From: Deltaproteobacteria bacterium
GTDB taxonomy: Bacteria > Desulfobacterota_C > Deferrisomatia > Deferrisomatales > JACRMM01
Assembly (NCBI GenBank): GCA_016218905.1
Contig: JACRCS010001088.1
Span: 1 to 6,904, forward strand
DNA length: 6,904 bases
Reading direction: 5' to 3'
The position numbers were made by a program, and so were the translations under genes. Shown in pieces: positions 1 through 5,449 of this stretch. A model generated the notes under the pieces. It was given only the letters and a program-made list of their open reading frames with translations, ran no database searches and had not been told where the DNA came from. Every line of letters starts with the position of its first letter. The first letter of the stretch is position 1.

Positions 1-210
1 ATCCGTCTTGCCCGGGGGGATGATCTCCGCCAGGTCGTGGGTCCCCGGCAGGCTCCCCCGGGGAGCACTCGTCCGGTCCGGCGTCGGGATCGGCACTCGG
101 TCCAGGGACGGCGGCAGAGCCGGGGCGGCCGGAGCCAGGGCGAGGAGAAGCGCACCGGGCGCGGCCAGAGTTTTCGTCATGTTGCGGAGAAGGTTCGCTC
201 TTCGCTTCAC
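1..210 (-). CDS. Secreted protein of unknown function, N-terminal part (runs off the left edge)
   Basis: The reading frame is open from a GTG at 208-210 to base 1, so only the first 70 codons are visible. The GTG has a GGGAGG Shine-Dalgarno sequence about five bases upstream. The in-frame ATG at 180 has none, so the GTG start is preferred. From the GTG the protein begins with a basic stretch (KRR near residue 2) and continues into an alanine/leucine-rich hydrophobic segment at about residues 15-31, ending APALP. This is a typical Sec signal peptide, so export is likely. The visible mature part is proline-rich (VPIPTPDRT, IIPPGKTD) and I do not recognise a family. There is no lipobox cysteine in the visible part. 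The gene points away from the two-component cluster, so no functional link is implied. Confidence 0.55.
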   Translation of the reverse strand, partial: MKRRANLLRNMTKTLAAPGALLLALAPAAPALPPSLDRVPIPTPDRTSAPRGSLPGTHDLAEIIPPGKTD

Positions 211-397
211 CGGCTCCTCCCTGTGGTTGTCGGGACCCTGCGGATGACCGCCGTGTCCGGCAGACTCTTACCTTCCGACTTCCCGGGCCGGACACGCTCG
301 CGTCCGGCCCGCTCCGACTCGCCCGCGAGAGACCGGACCCGTTGCACGCCGACTCCTCTCAACAGCATAGCGAAAGGCTTACATTCCGCCATGTTGC

Positions 398-441
398 CTG
401 GCTCGGGGTCCAGCCGATAGTCGGGGAATCCCCCAATCGGC
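398..441. other. Nested hairpin-forming element of unknown role
   Basis: Two adjacent dyads are visible. CTGG at 398-401 pairs with CCAG at 410-413. GCCGAT at 413-418 pairs with ATCGGC at 436-441, and inside it GGGG at 423-426 pairs with CCCC at 430-433 or 431-434. The two dyads share base 413, so they can alternate or stack end to end. This could be an RNA structure on either strand, for example in the leader of the left-edge gene. I do not recognise a riboswitch class or named RNA family, and GC-rich DNA gives hairpins by chance. Confidence 0.3.
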
Positions 442-534
442 GAGGGGCGAAACCCGCCACTTCTGAATACCTCCAGGATGAGGGAAGCAAGCGAAGGGGC
501 TTTAGACCGTTCGACCGCAGCGGCTAGATGCCGA

Positions 535-574
535 ACGGCCCGTCCGGCTGCGGTTGACAGGCGGGACGGGCCGT
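535..574 (-). terminator. Possible terminator hairpin after the receiver-only gene
   Basis: A perfect 11-bp inverted repeat (ACGGCCCGTCC at 535-545, GGACGGGCCGT at 564-574) with an 18-base loop lies 28 bases beyond the stop codon of the minus-strand receiver gene. Position and stem strength fit a transcript end. There is no T-tract on the minus strand after the stem, so a canonical intrinsic terminator is not proven. The right arm is also part of a shorter dyad (GGACGG, one base, CCGTCC at 564-576). Confidence 0.4.
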
Positions 575-602
575 CCAAACTGGATGCGGAGCGTCGGGGC
601 GC

Positions 603-1031
603 TCAGAACGATCCCGTGGCGGGAGCGGCGAGGACGCCGGAAGCCTGAGCACCCGCGAGCGCCCGCTCCTCGAAGATGGTGCTCGTGAGGGCGACGAGCT
701 CTTTGGGTGTCGAGGTACTCTTGACCAGGAAGTGACGTACCCCCAGCTGCGCCGCGGCTTCCCGGTACTCGGGGATGTCGTAGCTCGTCACGACCACCAC
801 GGTCGCCAGGGGGTTGACATCCCAGATTCTGCGCGCGACCTCGAGCCCGTTCTCGTCGGGCAGTTGGAGGTCCATGAGCACGAGGTCAGGCTTGGAGCTC
901 CGTGCTTTCTCCGTAGCCTCTCTCGCGTCCTCCGCCTCGGCGATCAGCAGACCGGGGAAGTGTCTGTGCAGGATATCGCAGACGACCTGCCGGTACACCG
1001 GGCAATCCTCGACAACCAGACAGCTGGGCAT
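603..1031 (-). CDS. Receiver-only (CheY-like) response regulator
   Basis: This 142-residue protein is a single REC domain with no DNA-binding or enzymatic output domain. The phosphorylation-site features are all present: acidic pair E8-D9, phospho-acceptor D54 in VLMDLQLPDENG, T82 after a run of valines, and K104 in FLVKS. The last 20 or so residues are alanine/glycine-rich and look like a disordered tail. The ATG at 1031 is supported by GGAGG four bases upstream. The gene is divergent from the NarL-type regulator at 1241, with about 209 bases between starts that must hold both promoters. In known families such proteins relay phosphate or compete for it, or act by binding other proteins. The neighbouring kinase is the obvious candidate donor, but this is inferred from position only. 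Confidence 0.93.
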   Translation of the reverse strand: MPSCLVVEDCPVYRQVVCDILHRHFPGLLIAEAEDAREATEKARSSKPDLVLMDLQLPDENGLEVARRIWDVNPLATVVVVTSYDIPEYREAAAQLGVRHFLVKSTSTPKELVALTSTIFEERALAGAQASGVLAAPATGSF

Positions 1032-1120
1032 GACTCCTCCACCGGGATGGCGATGATGAAGCTTAGGGTACCTGGCCTTCTCCTTCCAGGCTACGGGGGT
1101 TCCACCTTATTTTGGTATGC

Positions 1121-1130
1121 GGGCATGCCC
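1121..1130. promoter_or_regulatory. 10-bp perfect palindrome in the divergent regulator intergenic region
   Basis: GGGCATGCCC is a perfect 10-bp palindrome midway between the two divergent response-regulator starts. It could be an operator, possibly autoregulatory for the LuxR-type regulator, but it is short and does not match a consensus I know. Confidence 0.25.
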
Positions 1131-1176
1131 CCATAGCGGGTAGGGGAGGAGACAAAAAAAGGGAGTCTTCCGACGA

Positions 1177-1195
1177 GTTTAGAAATCTATTAAAC
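1177..1195. promoter_or_regulatory. AT-rich nested dyad upstream of the NarL-type regulator
   Basis: GTTTA at 1177-1181 is repeated inversely as TAAAC at 1191-1195. Within it, TAGA (1180-1183) and TCTA (1186-1189) flank AA as a second dyad. This is one of the few AT-rich stretches in the region and lies 46-64 bases before the ATG at 1241. That is a position expected for a promoter or regulator site. A weak -10-like TATTAA overlaps it at 1188-1193, but I could not pair it with a good -35 box. Confidence 0.35.
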
Positions 1196-1240
1196 TTTCC
1201 ATGCCTGCTCAGGGAGCAATCATCCGCCGAAGGGGAGATC

Positions 1241-1894
1241 ATGGGCAAGCTGCGTATTCTGCTGGGAGAGGACCACACCATCGTGCGGGAAGGTCTGCGC
1301 GCCCTCCTCGCCGCCCATCCCGACGACTTCGAGGTGGTCGGCGAGGCGGAGGACGGGAAGGAAGCGGTCCGCCTGGCTCAAACCCTCTCGCCCGACCTCG
1401 TCCTCATGGATCTCACGATGCCGGTGATGAGCGGCATGGAGGCCATCCGCCAGATCAAGCAGTACCTGCCCGAGACCAAAGTCCTGGCCCTCACCGTGCA
1501 CCGGACGGAGGAGCACGTCTTCGCCGCCCTCCAGGCGGGCGCCGACGGATACGTCCTCAAGGACGCCAACTCCACGGAGCTGGTCATGGCGATTCGGAGC
1601 GTCTCCCGAGGGCGCCGCTATCTCAGTCCCGCCGTCTCGGACCGCGTCATCGACGGGTACCTGGACGGCAAGAAGACCTCTCAGACGACCGTCTTCGAGA
1701 CCCTCACCCAGCGCGAACGCGAGATTCTCAAGCTGGTGGCGGAGGGGCGGCGCAACCGGGACATCGCCGACTGCTTCTGCATCAGCCCGAAGACGGTCGA
1801 GAAGCACCGGGCCAACCTGATGCGGAAGCTGAACCTCAAGACCATCTCGGCCCTCACGGCCTACGCGATCGAGAAAGGGCTCATCACCCCCTGA
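1241..1894 (+). CDS. NarL/FixJ-family response regulator (REC plus LuxR-type HTH)
   Basis: The 217-residue protein has the usual length of the NarL family. An N-terminal REC domain (about 4-118) carries the acidic pair E10-D11, phospho-acceptor D57 in LVLMDLTMP, T85 and K107. The C-terminal LuxR-type helix-turn-helix (about 153-213) shows LTQREREILKLVAEG and SPKTVEKHRANLMRKL, which includes the recognition helix. It should bind DNA as a phosphorylated dimer and control transcription. The frame is open further upstream to a TTG at 1112, but the added residues do not look like REC sequence. The ATG at 1241 follows AAGGGGAG by about five bases and starts the domain properly. The gene converges on and overlaps the 3' end of the HisKA_3 kinase, its likely cognate partner because NarL-type regulators usually pair with that kinase class. 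Targets are unknown. Confidence 0.95.
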   Translation: MGKLRILLGEDHTIVREGLRALLAAHPDDFEVVGEAEDGKEAVRLAQTLSPDLVLMDLTMPVMSGMEAIRQIKQYLPETKVLALTVHRTEEHVFAALQAGADGYVLKDANSTELVMAIRSVSRGRRYLSPAVSDRVIDGYLDGKKTSQTTVFETLTQREREILKLVAEGRRNRDIADCFCISPKTVEKHRANLMRKLNLKTISALTAYAIEKGLITP

Positions 1895-2984
1895 GGCGGC
1901 GCAGGGCCTCTGCGGGCCAGCAAGCCTCCACCGTCACGCCCCCGTGTTCGCCGGAGCGGATGGCCAAGGTCCCGCCGGAGAGCTCCGCCCGCTGGCGCAT
2001 GCTCTTCAAGCCGAAGCCTGGGTCGTCGCCCGCCGCGGGCAGGACGCGCTCCCCGAAGCCCGTCCCGTCGTCTTCCACCGCCAGCACGAGGCCCCCGTCG
2101 GAACCGCTCAGGTCGATCCGGACTCGCTCCGCCCCGCTGTGCTTTGCGACGTTGTTCATGGCCTCCTGGAGCAGGCGGTAGATCGTGATCTTGAGGACCT
2201 CCGGGATCGCGTCCTCCCCCACCTCGATCCGGCGCTCGATGCGAAGGCCCGGGAAAGCCTCCTGGAACTCCCGGCAGAACCACGCGATCGTCGGCAGCAC
2301 GCCGAGCTCGTCGAGGGTCGAAGGGCGCAGGTCCATGCAGATCCGCCTGACCTCCTCGACCGCTCCCTTGATCCGGGGGACCAGGCTGCCGAGGGCGTCC
2401 TCGGGAGCTTCTCCCGCCTGGATCCGTTCCACTCCGTGCTCCAACAGGAACTTGATGGCCGTGAGCGTCTGGCCGATGCCGTCATGCAGGTCCCGGGCGA
2501 CGCGAGCCCGTTCCGACTCCTGGGCCTGGACCAGCTCTCCGGAGAGCACGCGGAGCTGGGCCTCCGACTGCCGGAGCTCCTCCCGGGCGAGGCTCGCCTC
2601 GCGGATCTGCTCCTGCAGTCGTTCGTTGGTCCGGCGGAGCTCCGCCGTGCGCTCCCCGACCTGCCGCTCTAGGCTTCGATGAATCTCCCACAACTCCTCC
2701 TCGGCGCGGGCCCGCATCTGCGTCTCGGCCCACATGGGCCGAAAAACCAGCAAGTAGAAGGCCGGCAGGAGCAGGAGGGCGAGGGACAAGGAGGCGGCGA
2801 TGTGCCAGAGGAGCCGCGGCTCCGGGGAGAGGAAGTGCTCCAGCACCATCATGCTGCCCAGGTCGAGCACCATCATGATGGCGAGGACCGCGCAGACCAG
2901 GCGCAAGGGCCCCGGGCGACTTCTCTTCCACGCGCCCGCCGCGGTCGAGTCCGATTCCGCTCTTCTTCCGTCCGTGCTCCTCAT
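1884..2984 (-). CDS. Membrane sensor histidine kinase, NarX/HisKA_3 type
   Basis: The protein is 366 residues from the ATG at 2984. There are two hydrophobic helices at about 28-51 and 58-82 with a loop of only a few residues, so there is no large periplasmic sensor. A charged coiled-coil stretch follows (about 85-160). The HisKA_3 dimerisation/phosphotransfer domain carries H167 in VARDLHDGIGQTL. The ATPase domain has the N-box (EAMNNVAKHS, N278), the DDGTGF box (305-310) and GFGLKSMRQRAELSGG (323-338). It should autophosphorylate on H167 and pass phosphate to the regulator encoded opposite. The signal is probably sensed in the membrane or by an unseen partner. The frame extends to a GTG at 3074, giving 396 residues, but that codon has no Shine-Dalgarno sequence. 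The ATG at 2984 has GGGAG four bases upstream, so the shorter form is preferred. Confidence 0.93.
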   Translation of the reverse strand: MRSTDGRRAESDSTAAGAWKRSRPGPLRLVCAVLAIMMVLDLGSMMVLEHFLSPEPRLLWHIAASLSLALLLLPAFYLLVFRPMWAETQMRARAEEELWEIHRSLERQVGERTAELRRTNERLQEQIREASLAREELRQSEAQLRVLSGELVQAQESERARVARDLHDGIGQTLTAIKFLLEHGVERIQAGEAPEDALGSLVPRIKGAVEEVRRICMDLRPSTLDELGVLPTIAWFCREFQEAFPGLRIERRIEVGEDAIPEVLKITIYRLLQEAMNNVAKHSGAERVRIDLSGSDGGLVLAVEDDGTGFGERVLPAAGDDPGFGLKSMRQRAELSGGTLAIRSGEHGGVTVEACWPAEALRRLRG

Positions 2985-3098
2985 CGCGCTCCCGATGGCC
3001 CACAGGAAAAAACGGAGGGCGGCCGCTCGCCCCCCGCGCTCCGGCGCGAGAGACCGCGCCGGTCCCTCGCTCACCGCGGGAAGTGGCCCATGTCATCC

Positions 3099-3128
3099 AT
3101 CTTAACGGTACCACACAGTATCTGAGAA
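3099..3128 (-). promoter_or_regulatory. Weak sigma70-like promoter candidate for the histidine kinase
   Basis: On the minus strand TTCTCA (about 3123-3128) is followed after 18 bases by TAAGAT (3099-3104). Each box matches consensus at four of six positions. The segment is less GC-rich than its surroundings and lies about 115 bases upstream of the preferred ATG. The match is weak and the assignment rests mainly on position. Confidence 0.25.
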
Positions 3129-3157
3129 GCCGAAGAGCGGGGCCGCCCGCCGGGCCG

Positions 3158-3171
3158 GGCCGTAGACGGCC
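3158..3171 (-). terminator. Small hairpin beyond the hemerythrin gene, possible transcript end
   Basis: GGCCGT, two bases and ACGGCC form a 6-bp dyad (in practice a 5-bp stem with a TAGA loop) about 90 bases after the hemerythrin stop on the minus strand. There is no T-tract, and the region is rich in GGCC by composition. The call is weak. Confidence 0.2.
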
Positions 3172-3262
3172 GGGATCGCGGCGGCAGGCGCTCACGTCTC
3201 CTGGTGCACCGGAGGGTGGTGCGGATGAGAACCGCGGTCGTGACCGGAGCTCGGCGCCGGCC

Positions 3263-3676
3263 TCACCTGGACCGGAGAAAGTCCGCGAGCTGGCGGTCTT
3301 CGAGCGCGATGTGCGCGAGCAGCCAGTCGCGAAGGAACCGGACGAAGTGGTTAGGAGCGAACCTTGCCGCGCTTTCCTTGTGATTCTGCGCGTGTTCCAG
3401 CAGTTGGTGGATGAAGTGCGCGTGCTGCTTCTTCTGGCCGGCGTACCCGGGATAGGACGCCTCGACCATGAGCTTCTCTTCCGTGCTGAAGTGCATCTGC
3501 GCGTACTTGGCAGCCCCTCGGACGGCTTCCGTGAAGGCCCTCTCCCGGTCATGGCCGAACTCGGTGAGGGCGACGTACAGCTTGTTGATCAGCTCTACGA
3601 GGGTCTTGTGGTGCCCGTCGATGATCTCGTGTCCGAGCTCGTACTCGGGTCTCCAGCTCACAAACTCCGTGCCCAT
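3263..3676 (-). CDS. Bacteriohemerythrin with an altered ligand motif
   Basis: This 137-residue single-domain protein has the length of free-standing bacteriohemerythrins, which bind O2 at a non-haem di-iron site in a four-helix bundle. Family hallmarks are W8, the IIDGHHKTL helix with H23, the HxxxE pair H62/E66 in MHFSTEEKLM, H85, and the HxxxxD pair H122/D127 near the C-terminus. The usual HxxxH motif after YPxY is altered. It reads QKKQH, so the position normally holding its first histidine is Q81 (codon CAG at 3434-3436). That ligand is therefore missing unless H22, H87 or another residue substitutes. The ATG at 3676 has GAGG five bases upstream. The gene lies upstream of the histidine kinase on the same strand with a 278-base gap, so a shared transcript is uncertain. 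Roles known for the family are O2 storage, delivery or sensing; here none is proven. Confidence 0.93.
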   Translation of the reverse strand: MGTEFVSWRPEYELGHEIIDGHHKTLVELINKLYVALTEFGHDRERAFTEAVRGAAKYAQMHFSTEEKLMVEASYPGYAGQKKQHAHFIHQLLEHAQNHKESAARFAPNHFVRFLRDWLLAHIALEDRQLADFLRSR

Positions 3677-3710
3677 GGTCGCCTCGATGGGGGATCCGAA
3701 GGGAGCTCGC

Positions 3711-3744
3711 GAAGAAAGGGGCGGTCGGATGCTCTGCCGCCCCT
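3711..3744 (-). terminator. Intrinsic terminator of the secreted four-cysteine protein gene
   Basis: An 8-bp perfect stem (AGGGGCGG at 3717-3724, CCGCCCCT at 3737-3744) with a 12-base loop is followed on the minus strand by TTTCTTC. It lies 113 bases beyond the stop codon at 3857 and before the hemerythrin ATG. It therefore probably separates the two minus-strand transcripts. Confidence 0.55.
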
Positions 3745-3856
3745 GATGATCGGCCCTGGCAGGGCTCGCCTTGAGACCGCCTGAACCTCCTGCGCGACCT
3801 CCTCCTGAACCCGGGCGGGCCGACCAGATCCGATGCGGCCCGCGACAGGTCTGCCT

Positions 3857-4444
3857 TCAGCGCTGCAAGATGGCTGTCCCAGTTCGGCCGCAGATCCGGT
3901 CGAAGCGGTCTTGCCCGCCGGCTGAGTTGGTCGAGTAAGTCGTTATGATCTGGGGCTCAACGCTGGACAAGAGGAGGATGCTGCCGTCGAGCGAAGGGAT
4001 GAGGGACAGCCGTTCCGGGGTTATGGTGCCCCCCTCCAGGCCCGCTCCGGCGCCGGCCTCGATCGGGCCCCAGCAGTCTAAGGCGTCCAGCCAGCGGCTC
4101 CCATCCGGATTGCTCCCGAAGCGCACGGCGCAGGTCGACGTCATGACGTTCATGGGTTGGGTACCGATCGCGGTCCGTTGATTGTAGATCTGAAGAACCC
4201 TGGTCTCCAGTGAGCCGGTTCCATCGCTTCGGAGGACGAGCTTGCCCTCGAAATGTGCCGAACGGGTGCTCGCGCTCGCCGAAAGCACGAAATCCGGTGC
4301 CGATCCGAGGCCGCCCTCGACGGTCTGCACGCAACTCCGGGAGCCGGTCATGGCGTAGGTGCGCTCCCAGGCCGCGCCTTGGGACCAGGTGGCCGCCGTG
4401 CCGATCAGCGCAAGCGTGACAACACTGAGCATGCTCTTTCTCAT
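3857..4444 (-). CDS. Secreted protein of unknown function with four cysteines
   Basis: The protein is 195 residues from the ATG at 4444, which has a strong AAGGAGG four bases upstream. The frame opens further upstream to 4495, but those residues precede the ribosome binding site and a clean signal peptide, so the shorter form is chosen. Residues 1 to about 25 form a Sec signal peptide: MRK, a hydrophobic core, then likely cleavage near WSQGAA. The mature part has cysteines at 38, 105, 124 and 185, enough for two disulfide bonds, which fits an extracytoplasmic location. The alternating serine/threonine-rich and hydrophobic pattern (FEGKLVLRSDGTGSLETRVL) suggests beta strands. I do not recognise a family or catalytic motif. 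It appears monocistronic, with its own terminator downstream and a long patterned upstream region. Confidence 0.8.
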   Translation of the reverse strand: MRKSMLSVVTLALIGTAATWSQGAAWERTYAMTGSRSCVQTVEGGLGSAPDFVLSASASTRSAHFEGKLVLRSDGTGSLETRVLQIYNQRTAIGTQPMNVMTSTCAVRFGSNPDGSRWLDALDCWGPIEAGAGAGLEGGTITPERLSLIPSLDGSILLLSSVEPQIITTYSTNSAGGQDRFDRICGRTGTAILQR

Positions 4445-4562
4445 GAGGCCTCCTTTTGGGGAGAAGGTGGACGAAGAGGCTCCGGGCTCGCGCAATGCGG
4501 GGAAGCGGTGCCGGGGTTTTCTTGAAGCGCGCCGACCCGGGCTGAAAGCGAGCTAAGACCGC

Positions 4563-4580
4563 GCGAAGTCTCCACTTCGC
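4563..4580. promoter_or_regulatory. 7-4-7 inverted repeat upstream of the secreted protein gene
   Basis: GCGAAGT (4563-4569) and ACTTCGC (4574-4580) form a perfect dyad around CTCC, about 120 bases upstream of the ATG at 4444. The geometry suits a dimeric regulator operator or a leader hairpin. The regulator is unknown. Confidence 0.4.
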
Positions 4581-4594
4581 CGGCATACCGGACC

Positions 4595-4612
4595 CTTTCA
4601 GAATCTTTCAGA
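4595..4612. repeat. Tandem CTTTCAGA direct repeat, 10-base period
   Basis: CTTTCAGA occurs at 4595-4602 and again at 4605-4612, one helical turn apart, just upstream of the 7-4-7 dyad. On the strand of the secreted gene it reads TCTGAAAG twice. Same-face direct repeats are a common layout for activator binding, but no known box matches. Confidence 0.4.
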
Positions 4613-4822
4613 CGATAGCAAGAAACGAGCCAGAAAGACCGAGAAGGCTAACGCCGTGAAATCGGGACGATTAGAGGTTCCGGGCCGTTCTGCAGCTCGA
4701 CAAAGAGGAAGCGCGTTGTCCTAAACAGGAAAACAAGTACATACGAGGCGCGCCACGCAGAGTCGAGAGCAGTACGGACGAGATCCTCACGGCTGCCACA
4801 AGGCCGCCGTCGCGGCTCCGCG

Positions 4823-5055
4823 TCACCCGTGGCGCCGACGGGGATCGTGCCCGTGGCTGTCCTTCGCCTCGATTCGTCCCCGCTTATCGTGGATCACGAG
4901 CTCCGTGTGCTCCGTCCTGCTGAGGTCGCGAGCGAAGTCAACGGCCTGCTCCTTGATGCCAAAATGCCGGATGGGCTCGGAGATGCCTTCCGCCTTCACG
5001 TCCCAGCCCCCTCCAATTCCCAATTTGGGACGACGTGATGTGCTCTTGTCGCCAT
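4823..5055 (-). pseudogene. DUF2188-family small protein, frameshifted
   Basis: Two minus-strand frames together spell one DUF2188-type protein. From an ATG at 5055 the first frame reads MATRAHHVVPNWELEG and then soon stops. The second frame carries GGWDVKAEG, a helix with EQAVDFARDL, ELVIHDKRGRI and a C-terminal KDSHGHDP, all typical of the family. They join perfectly if the five-C run at 5007-5011 (five G on the coding strand) had one more base, giving a normal-length 77-residue protein. Either the gene has lost a base or the assembly missed one. The start has only a weak AGG upstream. If translated from the TTG at 5023, a 66-residue protein lacking the conserved HHVVPN start would result. 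The family is of unknown function and common near phage and accessory regions. Confidence 0.7.
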
Positions 5056-5222
5056 GGTGCCTGGAAGAAGCCCGAGGACGGCTCCCCCGCCCCTGAGCTC
5101 CCGGTCCACGTCAACGCCCTCTCGCACCCCACGCGGACGAAGCGGGAGGCGTGGGCAGCGCTCTCGGCCGCCGAGGGAGAGCCGGTGGACGTCGCGGAGC
5201 TTCTCGGGCCCTTCACGCCCGC
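5056..5222. other. 167 bases without an assignable gene, left of the integrase remnant
   Basis: An open plus-strand frame here contains ALSHPTR and VDVAELLG, faintly like an ArsR-type winged helix. It has no ribosome binding site and breaks off where the integrase remnant begins, so I do not call it a gene. The promoter of the DUF2188 gene should lie here, reading leftwards, but I did not identify it. Confidence 0.3.
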
Positions 5223-5387
5223 ACGAACCATGCAGAGCCGGGCGTCACTGCCGTCTACGATCGCCACGGCTACGACGCCGAGAAGCGCGCCGCCCTCGAG
5301 AAGTGGGCCCGGCGGCTCCAGGAGATCGTCGAGGGGAAGCGGGCGGAGAAGGTCGTCAGCATCAATGGGCGGAGCGGCGGAAGCTGA
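5223..5387 (+). pseudogene. Tyrosine recombinase (phage-type integrase), C-terminal remnant
   Basis: Residues NHAEPGVTAVYDRHGYDAEK followed by an ALEKWARRL helix and a VEGK tail match the extreme C-terminus of phage-type tyrosine integrases. The VYDRH tyrosine corresponds to the catalytic nucleophile, and the NH to the end of the preceding LxH box. About 50 residues remain. The R, HxxR and core-binding parts expected upstream are absent, and the frame before about 5223 has no integrase likeness. It cannot be an active enzyme. It reads towards the tRNA-Lys gene about 1.2 kb away, as expected for the scar of a tRNA-targeting element. The frame ends in TGA 62 bases before the toxin start. Confidence 0.65.
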
Positions 5388-5403
5388 TCGGGTCCCGGCC
5401 CTG

Positions 5404-5432
5404 TGGACAGAGATACGGCAGAGCCGTATAGT
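5404..5432 (+). promoter_or_regulatory. Sigma70-type promoter of the toxin-antitoxin operon
   Basis: TGGACA (5404-5409) and TATAGT (5427-5432) are separated by exactly 17 bases, and each matches the consensus at five of six positions. Transcription should begin near 5439, leaving a leader of only about ten bases with the GGAG at 5441 in front of the toxin ATG. The operator dyad fills the spacer and enters the -10 box, so repressor binding would block polymerase directly. Confidence 0.65.
5413..5429. promoter_or_regulatory. Operator palindrome of the toxin-antitoxin operon
   Basis: ATACGGC and GCCGTAT form a perfect 7-bp dyad around AGA. It lies between the -35 and -10 boxes and overlaps the first three bases of TATAGT. 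HTH antitoxins of HigA type repress their own operons by binding such dyads, so this is the probable binding site of the antitoxin encoded at 5755. Confidence 0.65.
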
Positions 5433-5449
5433 TGAGGAGCGGAGAGCCG

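Larger units (their letters stand above)
211..602. other. 392-base gap without a supported gene; holds two inverted-repeat structures
   Basis: Open frames cross this gap on both strands, but none has a good ribosome binding site together with a recognisable product. One short minus-strand frame starts at a GTG preceded by GGAGGT near 470 and would encode about 33 residues; I cannot support it as a gene. The gap contains a nested hairpin-forming element at 398-441 and an 11-bp inverted repeat at 535-574. It must also carry the promoter of the left-edge gene, which I could not identify. Confidence 0.4.
4445..4822. other. 378-base gap: upstream region of the secreted protein gene
   Basis: No open frame here has coding support. 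The half nearest the secreted gene holds a 7-4-7 dyad and a tandem 8-base repeat, listed separately. The part from about 4613 to 4822 is less GC-rich than the genes around it, including AAACAGGAAAACAAG near 4723, and shows nothing I can assign. I found no convincing sigma70 promoter for the secreted gene. Confidence 0.4.

Noticed and set aside
553..558. TTGACA on the plus strand as a -35 box
   Set aside because: It lies in the loop of the 535-574 inverted repeat, and no -10 box or plus-strand gene follows at the right distance.
207..578. 123-residue minus-strand open frame
   Set aside because: It overlaps the start of the left-edge gene, spans two hairpin elements, has no recognisable domain and is explained by high GC content.
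1112..1240. Longer N-terminus for the NarL-type regulator from a TTG
   Set aside because: The added residues do not resemble a receiver domain, and a good Shine-Dalgarno sequence directly precedes the ATG at 1241.
1944..2682. Long plus-strand open frames opposite the histidine kinase
   Set aside because: They are GC-driven shadows of the kinase gene, with no domain likeness of their own.
2985..3074. GTG start giving a 396-residue histidine kinase
   Set aside because: There is no Shine-Dalgarno sequence before the GTG. The ATG at 2984 has one and keeps both membrane helices. It remains possible.
5035..5245. Plus-strand frame with ArsR-like wording (ALSHPTR, VDVAELLG)
   Set aside because: It has no ribosome binding site, overlaps the DUF2188 start on the other strand and lacks the rest of a winged helix. 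The likeness is too short.
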